NCBI GenBank assembly: GCA_027306955.1
Contig: DAHUXX010000210.1
Coordinates: forward strand, 1-19,662
DNA length: 19,662 nt
Direction of reading: 5' to 3'
Source: Acetobacteraceae bacterium
GTDB taxonomy: Bacteria > Pseudomonadota > Alphaproteobacteria > Acetobacterales > Acetobacteraceae
Shown here: piece by piece, positions 1-6,511 of the stretch
Layout of the letters: each line of letters begins with the position of its first letter
How positions within the stretch are numbered: position 1 is the first letter of the stretch
Translations under genes and position numbers: made by a program
The notes under the pieces: generated by a model
Seen by the model: only the letters and a program-made list of their open reading frames with translations
What the model was told of the DNA's origin: nothing
Databases searched by the model: none

Positions 1-391
1 CCTCGGCGGCGGCGGCGAAGCCGGCAACATCGAATTCGCCACACGGCTCGATGAAACCGGGCAGCGCCAGGACATAGCCGGCCGACGCGGTCTCGCCGCG
101 CCAGAGCCAGGCGGAGGGAGCGGCGCGGCGCGCGGCGAGCAGGGCGTGCAGGCGCGAAGCGAGTTCCGCGTCGACGGCCTCCACGGAGCGCAGGAGAGCG
201 GTAGCGGCGCGGACGAGATCGGCAGAACCGTCGCCACCCACGAGTGCGAGCAGCGCCGCGGCCGCCCCCTCGCCCCAGGCAACGGGCAGGGTCGCGTGGC
301 GCGGCGGCGCATCGGGATCGGCGGCAGCCTCGAACGTCGCGAGGCGGGTACCGTGCCAGGGCTTGGGATGAGGTCCACGGGGCGTGCGCAT
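1..391 (-). CDS. Unidentified protein, N-terminal part (runs off the window start)
   Basis: An open frame starts at an ATG at 391-389 on the minus strand and continues through position 1, giving about 130 residues with no stop. It begins MRTPRGPHPKPWHGTRLATF, followed by an Ala-rich helical stretch and a segment reading LWRGETASAGYVLALPGF near residues 97-114. There is no signal peptide or membrane segment. No convincing Shine-Dalgarno lies before the ATG. The ATG at 432 is in another frame. The gene is divergent from the NDUFA12 gene across about 140 bases. I do not recognise the family. A TSCPD or B12-dependent ribonucleotide-reductase-associated protein is only a vague possibility. Coding status is supported by the long open frame, typical high-GC codon use and the divergent arrangement. 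Confidence 0.6.
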   Translation of the reverse strand, partial: MRTPRGPHPKPWHGTRLATFEAAADPDAPPRHATLPVAWGEGAAAALLALVGGDGSADLVRAATALLRSVEAVDAELASRLHALLAARRAAPSAWLWRGETASAGYVLALPGFIEPCGEFDVAGFAAAAE

Positions 392-530
392 GCGCCGAAC
401 GTAGCGGAGCGATGGAAGGCGAGAAACCCCATTTAGGGGCTGATTTGTGGTCGAACCGCAAAATCCTGTGGATAGAGTCGCTCTCCGGGGGGCGATGGAC
501 CGGCGTGCGCGCGCGGCCTATATCGGGGCC

Positions 531-878
531 ATGAACATCGGCACGCTCATCTTCACCTGGATGTACGGGCGCCCAGTCGGCCGCGACGGGGCCGGCAACC
601 GCTATTTCGAGGAACGCCGGCCGCGTGGCGAAAGGGCCCGCCGCTGGGTGCTCTATGCCGGCGCGCCGGAGGCAAGCTCGGTTCCGCCCGAATGGCATGC
701 CTGGCTGCACTACACGGTGGATGCCCCGCTCTCGGGCCCGAAATGGAAATGGCTGGCGCCGCACCAGCCGAACCCGACAGGCACGCCGGGCGCCTACCGG
801 CCGGCCGGACACGACTACGAGGGCGGCAGGCGCCAAGCCGCGACCGGCGACTATGAGGCCTGGACGCCTGGCAGCTAG
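531..878 (+). CDS. NADH:ubiquinone oxidoreductase subunit NDUFA12 family protein
   Basis: A 115-residue protein homologous to the NDUFA12 (B17.2) accessory subunit of respiratory complex I, a peripheral subunit thought to stabilise the complex at the cytoplasmic side of the inner membrane. Family features visible are the start MNIGTLIFTWMYGRPVGRD, the segment GNRYFEERRPRGERARRWVLYAG (read across residues 22-45), then VPPEWHAWLHYTVDAPL, and the C-terminal DYEAWTPG. The frame is open upstream to 447, but the family normally starts at the MNIGT-type methionine, so 531 is chosen. The Shine-Dalgarno is weak. mlaD follows after 27 bases, which suggests cotranscription. The main complex I genes are not in the window, as expected for this accessory gene. 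Confidence 0.93.
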   Translation: MNIGTLIFTWMYGRPVGRDGAGNRYFEERRPRGERARRWVLYAGAPEASSVPPEWHAWLHYTVDAPLSGPKWKWLAPHQPNPTGTPGAYRPAGHDYEGGRRQAATGDYEAWTPGS

Positions 879-905
879 AGCTCGCGAACCTGGAACGAGG
901 CCGGC

Positions 906-1397
906 ATGAGCGGCACGCGGCGCAACGCGGCGGAATTGCTGACCGGAGCGGTCGTGATCGTGATCGCCGCCGGCTTCCTCGCATACGCCATCGCGGGAAC
1001 CGGGCGCGCAAGTGCCAGCGGCTACCTGCTCAACGCGCGCTTCGACCGGATCGACGGGCTCGCGATCGGGGCGGATGTGCGCCTCGCGGGCGTGAAGGTG
1101 GGGCGCGTGGTCGGCGAGAAGATCGACCCGCAGACCTTCCAGGCGATCGTGACGTTCTCGATGCAGGACAACATCAAGCTGCCGAAGGACAGTTCCGCGC
1201 AGATCACCACGTCCGGGCTGCTCGGCGGCAGCGTGCTCTCCGTGGTGCCGGGCGGGGCCACTGCGACGATCCCGCCAGGTGGGAGGGTGACGATCACGCA
1301 ATCGGCGGTGAGCCTCGAAGACCTGCTGGGCAAGTTCATCTTCAACGTCTCCGACCTGACCAAGGCGGTGCAGAAGAAGATTTTGACCCCGAAATGA
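906..1397 (+). CDS. mlaD: Outer membrane lipid asymmetry protein MlaD (MCE domain)
   Basis: A 163-residue protein with one N-terminal membrane helix (about residues 11-31) and one MCE domain (about 40-118), the architecture of MlaD. MlaD is the inner-membrane-anchored substrate-binding hexamer that works with the MlaFEB ABC transporter to move phospholipids between the inner and outer membranes. Residues FDRIDGLAIGADVRLAGVKVG match the conserved start of the domain, and GLLGG (104-108) is the usual central-pore loop. GAACGAGG upstream serves as ribosome binding site. mlaE, mlaF and mlaC are not nearby, so the gene is separated from the rest of the Mla system. It lies between NDUFA12 and a DUF2155 gene, a grouping I recall from related alphaproteobacteria. 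Confidence 0.93.
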   Translation: MSGTRRNAAELLTGAVVIVIAAGFLAYAIAGTGRASASGYLLNARFDRIDGLAIGADVRLAGVKVGRVVGEKIDPQTFQAIVTFSMQDNIKLPKDSSAQITTSGLLGGSVLSVVPGGATATIPPGGRVTITQSAVSLEDLLGKFIFNVSDLTKAVQKKILTPK

Positions 1398-1455
1398 GGG
1401 TGTCCGGCAGCAGTGCGGCCGCGTTGCCGGCGCGGCGCACCGGGCAGGGTCGGCC

Positions 1456-2478
1456 ATGAGACCTGCCCTGCTGGCCGCCCTCGTTCTGGCCGCCCTCGTT
1501 CTGGCCGCGGCCGTGCCGGGCGCCGCGCAGGCGCAACAGGTTGCGCCCGTGACCCCGGTGACGCGCCTGCCACCGCCCTCCCAACTCGGCGGCATTCATG
1601 CGCCCACGCTGCCGGCTGTGCCCGCGACGCCGACCCCGGCGGCCCCGGTGGTGGCTGTTCCGGCGGCGCCCGTGGCGCCCTCCGCGGCGACACTGGCGCC
1701 GGCAACACAAGCCCCGTTGGCGTCCCCCGCGACGGCTCCGGCGGGGCCGACGCCAACCGCACAGCCGCTGCCGGCACCGCGCCCGGCGGGACCGACCTCG
1801 GCGACGCCAGCCCCGTCGACACAGGTTCCGGCGACACAGGTTCCGGCGACGCCGGCCCCGGCCCCGGCGGCACCCGCCCCCACGACAGCGATCCCCGCGC
1901 CACCCACCGCTGTCCCCGGTGCATCGGCTCCGGCGGCAGCAGCGCCGGGCGCGGCGACACCGCCACGCTCGACACCGGCGAACGGTGCGCCGGCGAACGC
2001 CCCCGCCGCCAACGCCGCTCCCCCCGGCGCAGCGCCCGCCACGGGGGCCAACCCGACACCGGGCCAGCCAGGCCTGCCCGGCACGACGCCCGCCACCGGC
2101 ACGCCGGCACAGCCCGCCCAGCCGGCGCCGGCGCCGCAGCCGGCACTGCCGCCCCAGTTCACGCCGCCCGCGAACGGCCCCGCGTGGATACGGATGGGCC
2201 ACGTCACGCTGCTGGTGCTGGACACCATCACTGGGCGTTCGCAGCAACTCTCCGGCCAGGTCCGCACCACGCTGCGCTTCGAGAGCCTGACCATCATCGC
2301 CAAGGGCTGCTACGCGCGCCCGCCCACCATGCGCACGGATTACACCGCCTGGCTCGACATCACGGACGCGCATCCGGGCCAGAAAGGGTTCTCCGGGTGG
2401 CTGCTGGCCAAAGAGCCCGCGATCGCCAGTTACGACAGCTCGAGCTACGACGTGCGGCTGGTATCATGCACGCCGTGA
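1456..2478 (+). CDS. Secreted DUF2155 domain protein with long Pro/Ala-rich linker
   Basis: A 340-residue protein with a clear Sec signal peptide (residues 1-26, ending AAQA), then about 200 residues made almost only of Pro, Ala, Thr and Gly (about 36-237), then a C-terminal DUF2155 domain (about 240-340). The domain shows the family pattern LLVLDTITGRSQQL, TTLRFESLTIIAKGCY and FSGWLLAKEPA, ending in VRLVSC. Family members are periplasmic or membrane-associated proteins of unknown function, usually shorter because they lack this linker. The low-complexity part opens long shadow frames on both strands, but only this frame has a signal peptide and a recognisable domain. A small direct duplication (VPATQVPAT, about 1820-1850) lies in the linker. 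The stop directly abuts an in-frame ATG of the otsB frame. Confidence 0.9.
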   Translation: MRPALLAALVLAALVLAAAVPGAAQAQQVAPVTPVTRLPPPSQLGGIHAPTLPAVPATPTPAAPVVAVPAAPVAPSAATLAPATQAPLASPATAPAGPTPTAQPLPAPRPAGPTSATPAPSTQVPATQVPATPAPAPAAPAPTTAIPAPPTAVPGASAPAAAAPGAATPPRSTPANGAPANAPAANAAPPGAAPATGANPTPGQPGLPGTTPATGTPAQPAQPAPAPQPALPPQFTPPANGPAWIRMGHVTLLVLDTITGRSQQLSGQVRTTLRFESLTIIAKGCYARPPTMRTDYTAWLDITDAHPGQKGFSGWLLAKEPAIASYDSSSYDVRLVSCTP

Positions 2479-2514
2479 ATGCCGGCGGGGCTCGCGCGGA
2501 CTGGAGCTGAGCCC

Positions 2515-3240
2515 ATGGCCGAGCGCCCGCACGGCGGCCTGATCCTGCCCGACGGTCGCGCGATCGGACGCCCGGCCCTGCTGCTCGACCTCGACGGCAC
2601 GCTGATCGATATCGCGTCGACGCCGGACGCGGTGGTCATTCCCCCTTCCCTGCCCCAGCTGCTGCGACGGCTGCGCGCGCGCCATGACGACGCCGTTGCA
2701 ATCATCAGCGGACGCCCGGTCGAGGCGGTTGACGCCCTGCTGGACCACGCCGCCTATGCCGTCGCGGGCGAGCACGGGGCGGCGCTCCGCACGGCGCCGG
2801 GCGGGCCGGTCGTGCGAGACGGGCTGCCCGTGCTGCCGGAGGCCGCGCTGGCGCGGGCGGCGGCGGTGGTGGGCAGGTTCCCCGGCGCGCTGGTGGAACG
2901 CAAGGCGCACGGAGTGGCGCTGCATTACCGGCAGGTGCCGGAAGCCGCGGCGGCGCTGCGCGCAGCGGCGGAGGCGATCGTCGCGGCATGCCCCGGCTTT
3001 TCCCTGCTCGCCGGCAGCATGACCTGGGAGGTGCGGCCCGACGGCGTGCACAAGGGCAACGCCGTGCGGGCGTTGATGGCGGCACCGCCCTTCGCCGGCC
3101 GGGTGCCGGTTTTCATCGGCGACGACGTGACCGACCGGGACGCGATCGCGGCCGCGGTGGCCATGGGCGGCGTCGGGCTCCTGGTCGCGGAGGCATTCGC
3201 TACACCCGCCGGCGTGCGCGCCTGGCTCGAAGATGCTTGA
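2515..3240 (+). CDS. otsB: Trehalose-6-phosphate phosphatase
   Basis: A 241-residue HAD-superfamily phosphatase that removes phosphate from trehalose 6-phosphate, the last step of the OtsA/OtsB route to the osmoprotectant trehalose. Motif I is DLDGTL (25-30, nucleophile Asp25 and Asp27). Motif II is in IISGRP (63-68), the GEHGA loop is at 85-89, the motif III lysine region is VHKGNAV, and motif IV is GDDVTDRD (202-209). These match OtsB rather than generic HAD enzymes. The ATG at 2479 is in frame, but the one at 2515 has GGAG about eight bases upstream and gives the normal N-terminus, so it is preferred. The upstream DUF2155 gene suggests cotranscription. No otsA is visible, so the synthase must be elsewhere. 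Confidence 0.93.
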   Translation: MAERPHGGLILPDGRAIGRPALLLDLDGTLIDIASTPDAVVIPPSLPQLLRRLRARHDDAVAIISGRPVEAVDALLDHAAYAVAGEHGAALRTAPGGPVVRDGLPVLPEAALARAAAVVGRFPGALVERKAHGVALHYRQVPEAAAALRAAAEAIVAACPGFSLLAGSMTWEVRPDGVHKGNAVRALMAAPPFAGRVPVFIGDDVTDRDAIAAAVAMGGVGLLVAEAFATPAGVRAWLEDA

Positions 3241-3308
3241 ACCGTGGGCGCCGACCCTGGCTTGATGCCGCAGGCCGCCGGGCGGCGGCAGGCTGGAGGG
3301 GCTTCCCG

Positions 3309-4727
3309 ATGCGACATCCCCCGATGCGACATCCGATGCGGGCGATCCTGCTGGGCGCATTCTTGCTGGGCGGATTCCTGCTGGGCTGCGGCCCGGCGCT
3401 TGCCGGCGCGCCACCGGGCGGGGCTTCCGTCGCGGACGTGCTGGCCAGGGTGCTGCCGAGCGTGGTCAACATCACCAACATCTCGGCCGGCCGCGCGTTG
3501 CCGGGCGAGGTTCAGGGCAGCCTCCCGATCCCGCTCGCGGACAAGCGCAGCTACGCCAGCGGTTTCATCATCGATCCGCGCGGCTACATCGCGACCAACA
3601 AGCACGTCGTGATCGGCAGCGAGCGCCTGATCGTGAAGCTGCACGACGGCACCGAGCACATCGCGCGCGTCGTGGGCGAGGCCAATCTCGCCGACATCGC
3701 GCTGATCAAGATCCACGCGGCGCATCCCCTGCCGCCCGTCATCTGGGCCACCGGCAGGGAGCCGCGCATCGGCGACGCCGTGATGGCGATTGGCAACCCG
3801 CTGGGGCTCGGCGAGTCCGTCAGCATGGGCATCATCAGCGCCACCGACCGCAACATCCAGAGCTCGCAGTTCGACCATTTCCTGCAGACCGATGCGTCGA
3901 TCAACGAGGGCAATTCCGGCGGTGTCCTGGTCAATCTGCAGGGCCAGGTCGTCGGCATGAACACCGCGCTCTACGTGCCCAGGGGTGCCGCCGCCGGATC
4001 GGTCGGGCTCGGCTTCGCGATGCCGGCGGGGGACGTTTCGTTCGTGCTCGGGCAACTGCTGACGCGCCGCCGGCTCGAGGTCGGCTGGACCGGCATCTCG
4101 GCCCAGCCGGTGAACGGGTGGCTGGCGGAAGCGTTCGGGCTCTCGCGCGTCGCGGGCGCGCTGGTGACCGCGGTCGATCCCAAGGGGCCGGCTGCGGCGG
4201 CGGGGCTGCGCTCGGGCGACGTGATCACCGCCTTCGATGCCGCGCGTGTCGCCGATCCGCAGGCGCTGCTGCGCATGGCCGGCGTCGAGCCGGCCGGGGC
4301 AACCGTGCGGATCGCTTTCGTGCGCGACCGCGGGACGCACGACGCGCAGCTGACGATCGCGCCCTGGCCGGGCGGCAACCTCGCCTATATCGCGCCGCCC
4401 GAGGCGGAACGCCGGCGCCAGCCTCTCGATCTCGGCGTCAGCGTCGCCGCGATCGTCCCGGACATGCGCCTCGCGCTGCGCCTCAAGCCGGGACAGGAAG
4501 GCGTGCTTGTAACCGCTGTCGCGCCCGACAGCGCGGGGGAAATGCTCGGGGCAAAAGTCGGCAACATCGTGCTGCGCGCGGGCGACGCGGCCGTAAACAC
4601 GCCCGGCGAGCTCCACGCGGCGGTCGCGGCGGCGCGCAGGGCGGGGGAGGATTTCATGCCGATGCTGGTGCGGTCGACGGACGGCACGATCCAATGGGTG
4701 GCGGTGCCGCTGTTCGATCACCGATAG
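3309..4727 (+). CDS. HtrA/DegP-type periplasmic serine protease with two PDZ domains (copy 1)
   Basis: A 472-residue trypsin-fold protease of the HtrA family, which degrades or refolds damaged envelope proteins. The triad is complete: His99 in TNKHVV, Asp129 in ADIALIKI, Ser203 in NEGNSGGVL. Two PDZ domains follow (about 262-350 and 375-468). The N-terminus is hydrophobic and ends LLGCGPALAG. It fits a Sec signal cleaved after ALA, or less well a lipoprotein signal with Cys27. Three in-frame ATGs (3309, 3324, 3336) lie in a repeated MRHP stretch. GGAGGG at 3295-3300 is eight bases before 3309, which decides the start. GNSGGVL differs from the usual GNSGGPL. It is paralogous to the protease at 6512-7876, and the two flank the pair of repeat proteins. 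Confidence 0.93.
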   Translation: MRHPPMRHPMRAILLGAFLLGGFLLGCGPALAGAPPGGASVADVLARVLPSVVNITNISAGRALPGEVQGSLPIPLADKRSYASGFIIDPRGYIATNKHVVIGSERLIVKLHDGTEHIARVVGEANLADIALIKIHAAHPLPPVIWATGREPRIGDAVMAIGNPLGLGESVSMGIISATDRNIQSSQFDHFLQTDASINEGNSGGVLVNLQGQVVGMNTALYVPRGAAAGSVGLGFAMPAGDVSFVLGQLLTRRRLEVGWTGISAQPVNGWLAEAFGLSRVAGALVTAVDPKGPAAAAGLRSGDVITAFDAARVADPQALLRMAGVEPAGATVRIAFVRDRGTHDAQLTIAPWPGGNLAYIAPPEAERRRQPLDLGVSVAAIVPDMRLALRLKPGQEGVLVTAVAPDSAGEMLGAKVGNIVLRAGDAAVNTPGELHAAVAAARRAGEDFMPMLVRSTDGTIQWVAVPLFDHR

Positions 4728-4737
4728 AAACCGGCGG

Positions 4738-4753
4738 CCGGCCAAATGGCCGG
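4738..4753 (+). terminator. Short GC-rich inverted repeat after the first protease
   Basis: CCGGCCA (4738-4744) and TGGCCGG (4747-4753) form a near-perfect palindrome ten bases after the protease stop. The loop is only two bases if fully paired and no T-run follows, so it is a poor intrinsic terminator. The next stretch (4760-4830) is clearly more AT-rich than its surroundings and may carry the promoter of the repeat-protein gene. I could not assign convincing -35 and -10 boxes. Confidence 0.25.
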
Positions 4754-4873
4754 GAGCGCCGAATAAATAAATCGCGAAAACTTGATCTTGCGCAAGGCCA
4801 GGGCATCCGTGCGCTTCTAATTACCACTCTGAAATAACCAATGGGCTGCCACCAGGCAGAAGGAGAAAGTGGT

Positions 4874-5779
4874 ATGAAACGATCGCTGTATCTCGCTGGC
4901 GTCGCCGCGATTGCGCTCGGCTTTGCCGCGGCGTCACCGGCATTCGCGGCTGGCGGCGCCGCCGGCACGACTCCCACAACCGCGCCAGCGGCGGCAAAAA
5001 CGGCGGCGGCCGAGGGCTCGGCCTCGCTGAAGACCGCCGCCGCCGAAGGTTCGGCCTCCCTTAAGACGGCTGCAGCCGAGGGCTCGAAGTCGCTGGAAAT
5101 GGCGGCGGCCGAGGGTGCGCGGTCGTTGGAGATGGCGGCTGCCGAGGGCGCAGACTCGCTCAAGATGGCGGCTGCCGAAGGGTCGGAGTCGCTCAAGACC
5201 GCGGCCGCGGAAGGCGCGCAGTCGCTGATCATGGCGGCGGCGGAGGGGGCGGCCTCGCTCAAGACCGCGGCCGCCGAGGGTTCGCGGTCGCTGCAGACCG
5301 CGGCCGAGGACGGCATCAGGTCGCTGCAGACGGCGGCGGCCGAGGGTTCGCAGTCCCTGCTGCTGGCTGCCGCCGAGGGATCAGGCTCGCTGCATCTGGC
5401 CTCCGCGGAGGGTGCCGCGTCGCTCAAGATCGCTTCGGCGGAGGGCGTGCGCTCCTTGCAGACGGCCTCGGCGGAAGGTTCGCAGTCGCTGATCATCGCT
5501 GCCGCCACGGCGGGGCAGGCGTTGCGCGTCGCCGCTGCCGAAGGTGCCCGGTCCTTGGAGATGGGCGATGCCGGGCAGATGAAGACGTACCAGATGGCGG
5601 CCCAGGATGGCGTGCGGGCACTGAAGCTGGCCGCCGCCGAAGGCGCGCGGTCGTTGCAAATCGCCGCGGCGGACGGGGCGAGGTCGCTGCAGATGGCGGC
5701 GGCCGACGGTTCCGCCTCGCTGAAGCTCGCGGCGTCCCCGGGGAAGGGTTCGGTGAAGCCGGGCGGCGCTCACAAGTAA
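4874..5779 (+). CDS. Secreted protein built of 23 tandem 11-residue repeats
   Basis: A 301-residue protein that I cannot assign to a named family. Residues 1-25 form a Sec signal peptide (basic start MKRS, hydrophobic core, ending PAFA). Residues 42-294 are 23 consecutive 11-residue units with consensus K/Q-T/M-AAAEG-S/A-x-SL and no insertion or deletion. Units 16 and 18 are the most diverged. The tail is KGSVKPGGAHK. There is no cysteine. On an alpha-helical wheel an 11-residue period is three turns: Ala, Gly and Leu gather on one side, while Lys, Glu, Ser and the variable polar residue gather on the other, so an amphipathic helix is plausible. LEA and synuclein-type 11-mers are the nearest concept, but homology is not claimed. 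AGGAG at 4861-4865 supports the start, against the in-frame ATG at 4841. Confidence 0.87.
   Translation: MKRSLYLAGVAAIALGFAAASPAFAAGGAAGTTPTTAPAAAKTAAAEGSASLKTAAAEGSASLKTAAAEGSKSLEMAAAEGARSLEMAAAEGADSLKMAAAEGSESLKTAAAEGAQSLIMAAAEGAASLKTAAAEGSRSLQTAAEDGIRSLQTAAAEGSQSLLLAAAEGSGSLHLASAEGAASLKIASAEGVRSLQTASAEGSQSLIIAAATAGQALRVAAAEGARSLEMGDAGQMKTYQMAAQDGVRALKLAAAEGARSLQIAAADGARSLQMAAADGSASLKLAASPGKGSVKPGGAHK
4997..5755 (+). repeat. 33-bp tandem coding repeat, 23 units
   Basis: Twenty-three units of 33 bases encode the 11-residue repeats of the secreted protein. Register is kept throughout. Neighbouring units differ at many synonymous positions (GAG/GAA, GCG/GCC/GCT, TCG/TCC), while the Ala, Glu, Gly and Leu positions are held. 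This fits an old array under protein-level selection better than recent slippage. Confidence 0.93.
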
Positions 5780-6095
5780 CCAAGGCGCGATAGCCGCGGT
5801 CTCCCGCCGGTTAGAGCAAGAAATCCGACCAGATGATTCTATCTGGTCGGATATTGCTCCAGACGGCGGGGGGCCGCGGTGGCCCTTGAATCGGGCGGGC
5901 AGGATCGTATCTCGACCTGGTGGCAGAAGGTGCCGACGCCCTTTCTGGATGTCTTGTCTGCGGGCTCGTCGCCTTCCGGGCGCCAGGCTCGCGCGGCCGG
6001 GTCGCATGTTTTCCACGCGTGGGCAAAGCGAAGGACGGCACACCTGGCGTGTCGTGAACCGGGTTCGCATCGCAAGACAACAGGGGAGTTGCATC
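5780..6095. other. Intergenic region between the two repeat-protein genes
   Basis: These 316 bases hold no supported gene. They contain the strong palindrome at 5814-5859, then about 220 bases of ordinary composition, ending in the GGGGAG ribosome binding site (6083-6088) of the next gene. Open frames across it are shadows or upstream extensions of that gene's frame, without their own start signal. The length would allow a separate promoter for the small repeat gene, but no clear sigma-70 boxes were seen. Confidence 0.6.
5814..5859. repeat. Long palindrome, candidate dispersed intergenic element or terminator hairpin
   Basis: ATCCGACCAGAT (5823-5834) and ATCTGGTCGGAT (5841-5852) are perfect 12-bp inverted repeats around a six-base loop. 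They are flanked by GAGCAA (5814-5819) and TTGCTC (5854-5859), which also pair across a small asymmetric bulge. The element is less GC-rich than the genes around it. It starts 35 bases after the stop of the large repeat gene. Similar GAGCA...TGCTC palindromes occur in many copies between genes in several alphaproteobacteria as I recall them, so a REP-like element is likely. It could also end transcription, although no T-run follows. Confidence 0.7.
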
Positions 6096-6416
6096 ATGAG
6101 GACGTCGTATCTTGCCGGGGCCGCGATGCTGGCGCTCGGCATGTTCGTCGCTACCCCGGTGTTCGCGGCGTCGACCGCCTGCTCGATGCCGAAGGCCACC
6201 TCGGCATACGGCTCGGGCGCGCTCAAGACGGCCTCCTCCGGGGGCTGGGGCTCGCCCAAGAGTGCCTCGGCCAACGGTTCGGGCGCGCTGAAGACCGCCG
6301 CTTCCGAGGGATCCAGCTCGCTGAAGACCGCCTCGGCCAACGGCTCCGGCGCACTGAAGACCGCCGCCTCCGAGGGGTCCGGTTCGCTGAAGGTCGCGTC
6401 CGCCGGCTGCAAGTAA
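6096..6416 (+). CDS. Small secreted 11-residue-repeat protein with terminal cysteine pair
   Basis: A 106-residue paralogue of the larger repeat protein upstream. Residues 1-24 form a signal peptide (MRTSYLAGAAMLALGMF..., ending PVFA) resembling that of the large protein. From residue 33 there are six 11-residue units plus a partial seventh, of the type KTAASEGSGSL alternating with KTASANGSGAL, so residues 55-76 and 77-98 form a 22-residue super-repeat. The only two cysteines, Cys29 and Cys105, flank the whole repeat block and could form one disulfide in the periplasm. GGGGAG at 6083-6088 lies seven bases before the ATG and supports this start over upstream in-frame ATGs. A strong terminator follows the gene. 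I do not recognise a named family and no function can be read from the sequence. Confidence 0.83.
   Translation: MRTSYLAGAAMLALGMFVATPVFAASTACSMPKATSAYGSGALKTASSGGWGSPKSASANGSGALKTAASEGSSSLKTASANGSGALKTAASEGSGSLKVASAGCK
6192..6389 (+). repeat. 33-bp coding repeats arranged as a 66-bp super-repeat
   Basis: Six 33-base units encode residues 33-98 of the small repeat protein. The last four form two near-identical 66-base blocks (6258-6323 and 6324-6389) that differ mostly at synonymous or Ser/Gly positions, which suggests a more recent duplication than in the larger gene. Confidence 0.88.
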
Positions 6417-6457
6417 CGACAAAGGGGCGGCACCAGCCGTCCCGGAGATGAGTTCCG

Positions 6458-6496
6458 CCCCGCCGTTGCCGGCATGACCGGCGGCGGCGGGGTTTT
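6458..6496 (+). terminator. Strong intrinsic terminator between small repeat gene and second protease
   Basis: Positions 6458-6472 pair with 6478-6492 in a continuous 15-bp stem with two G-U pairs and a five-base loop (CATGA), followed at once by TTTT (6493-6496). This is the clearest rho-independent terminator in the window. It ends four bases before GAGGG, the ribosome binding site of the following protease. There is no room for a promoter between them, so protease mRNA must read through the terminator or use a promoter upstream of it. GGGGCGG (6424-6430) can pair with CCGCCCC (6455-6461), overlapping the left arm, so the two hairpins exclude each other. Confidence 0.8.
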
Positions 6497-6511
6497 CGCG
6501 AGGGCCACCCG

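Noticed and set aside
445..478. Promoter TTGTGG ... TAGAGT before the NDUFA12 gene
   Set aside because: The spacing is about 22 bases and the boxes match poorly.
1022..2373. Several long frames on both strands across the Pro/Ala-rich gene
   Set aside because: GC-rich low-complexity sequence opens all frames. Only the frame at 1456-2478 has a signal peptide and a recognisable domain.
2925..4745. 606-residue minus-strand frame opposite the first protease
   Set aside because: It is shadow coding opposite a gene with a complete HtrA catalytic triad.
4654..5508. Long minus-strand ORF of Ser/Ala/Glu/Pro repeats antisense to the large repeat protein
   Set aside because: It mirrors the 33-bp repeats on the other strand. 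It lacks a signal peptide and plausible start, while the plus frame has a ribosome binding site and a signal peptide.
4997..5755. CRISPR array reading of the 33-bp repeats
   Set aside because: Units are contiguous, coding, diverged at synonymous sites and have no unique spacers. No cas genes are nearby.
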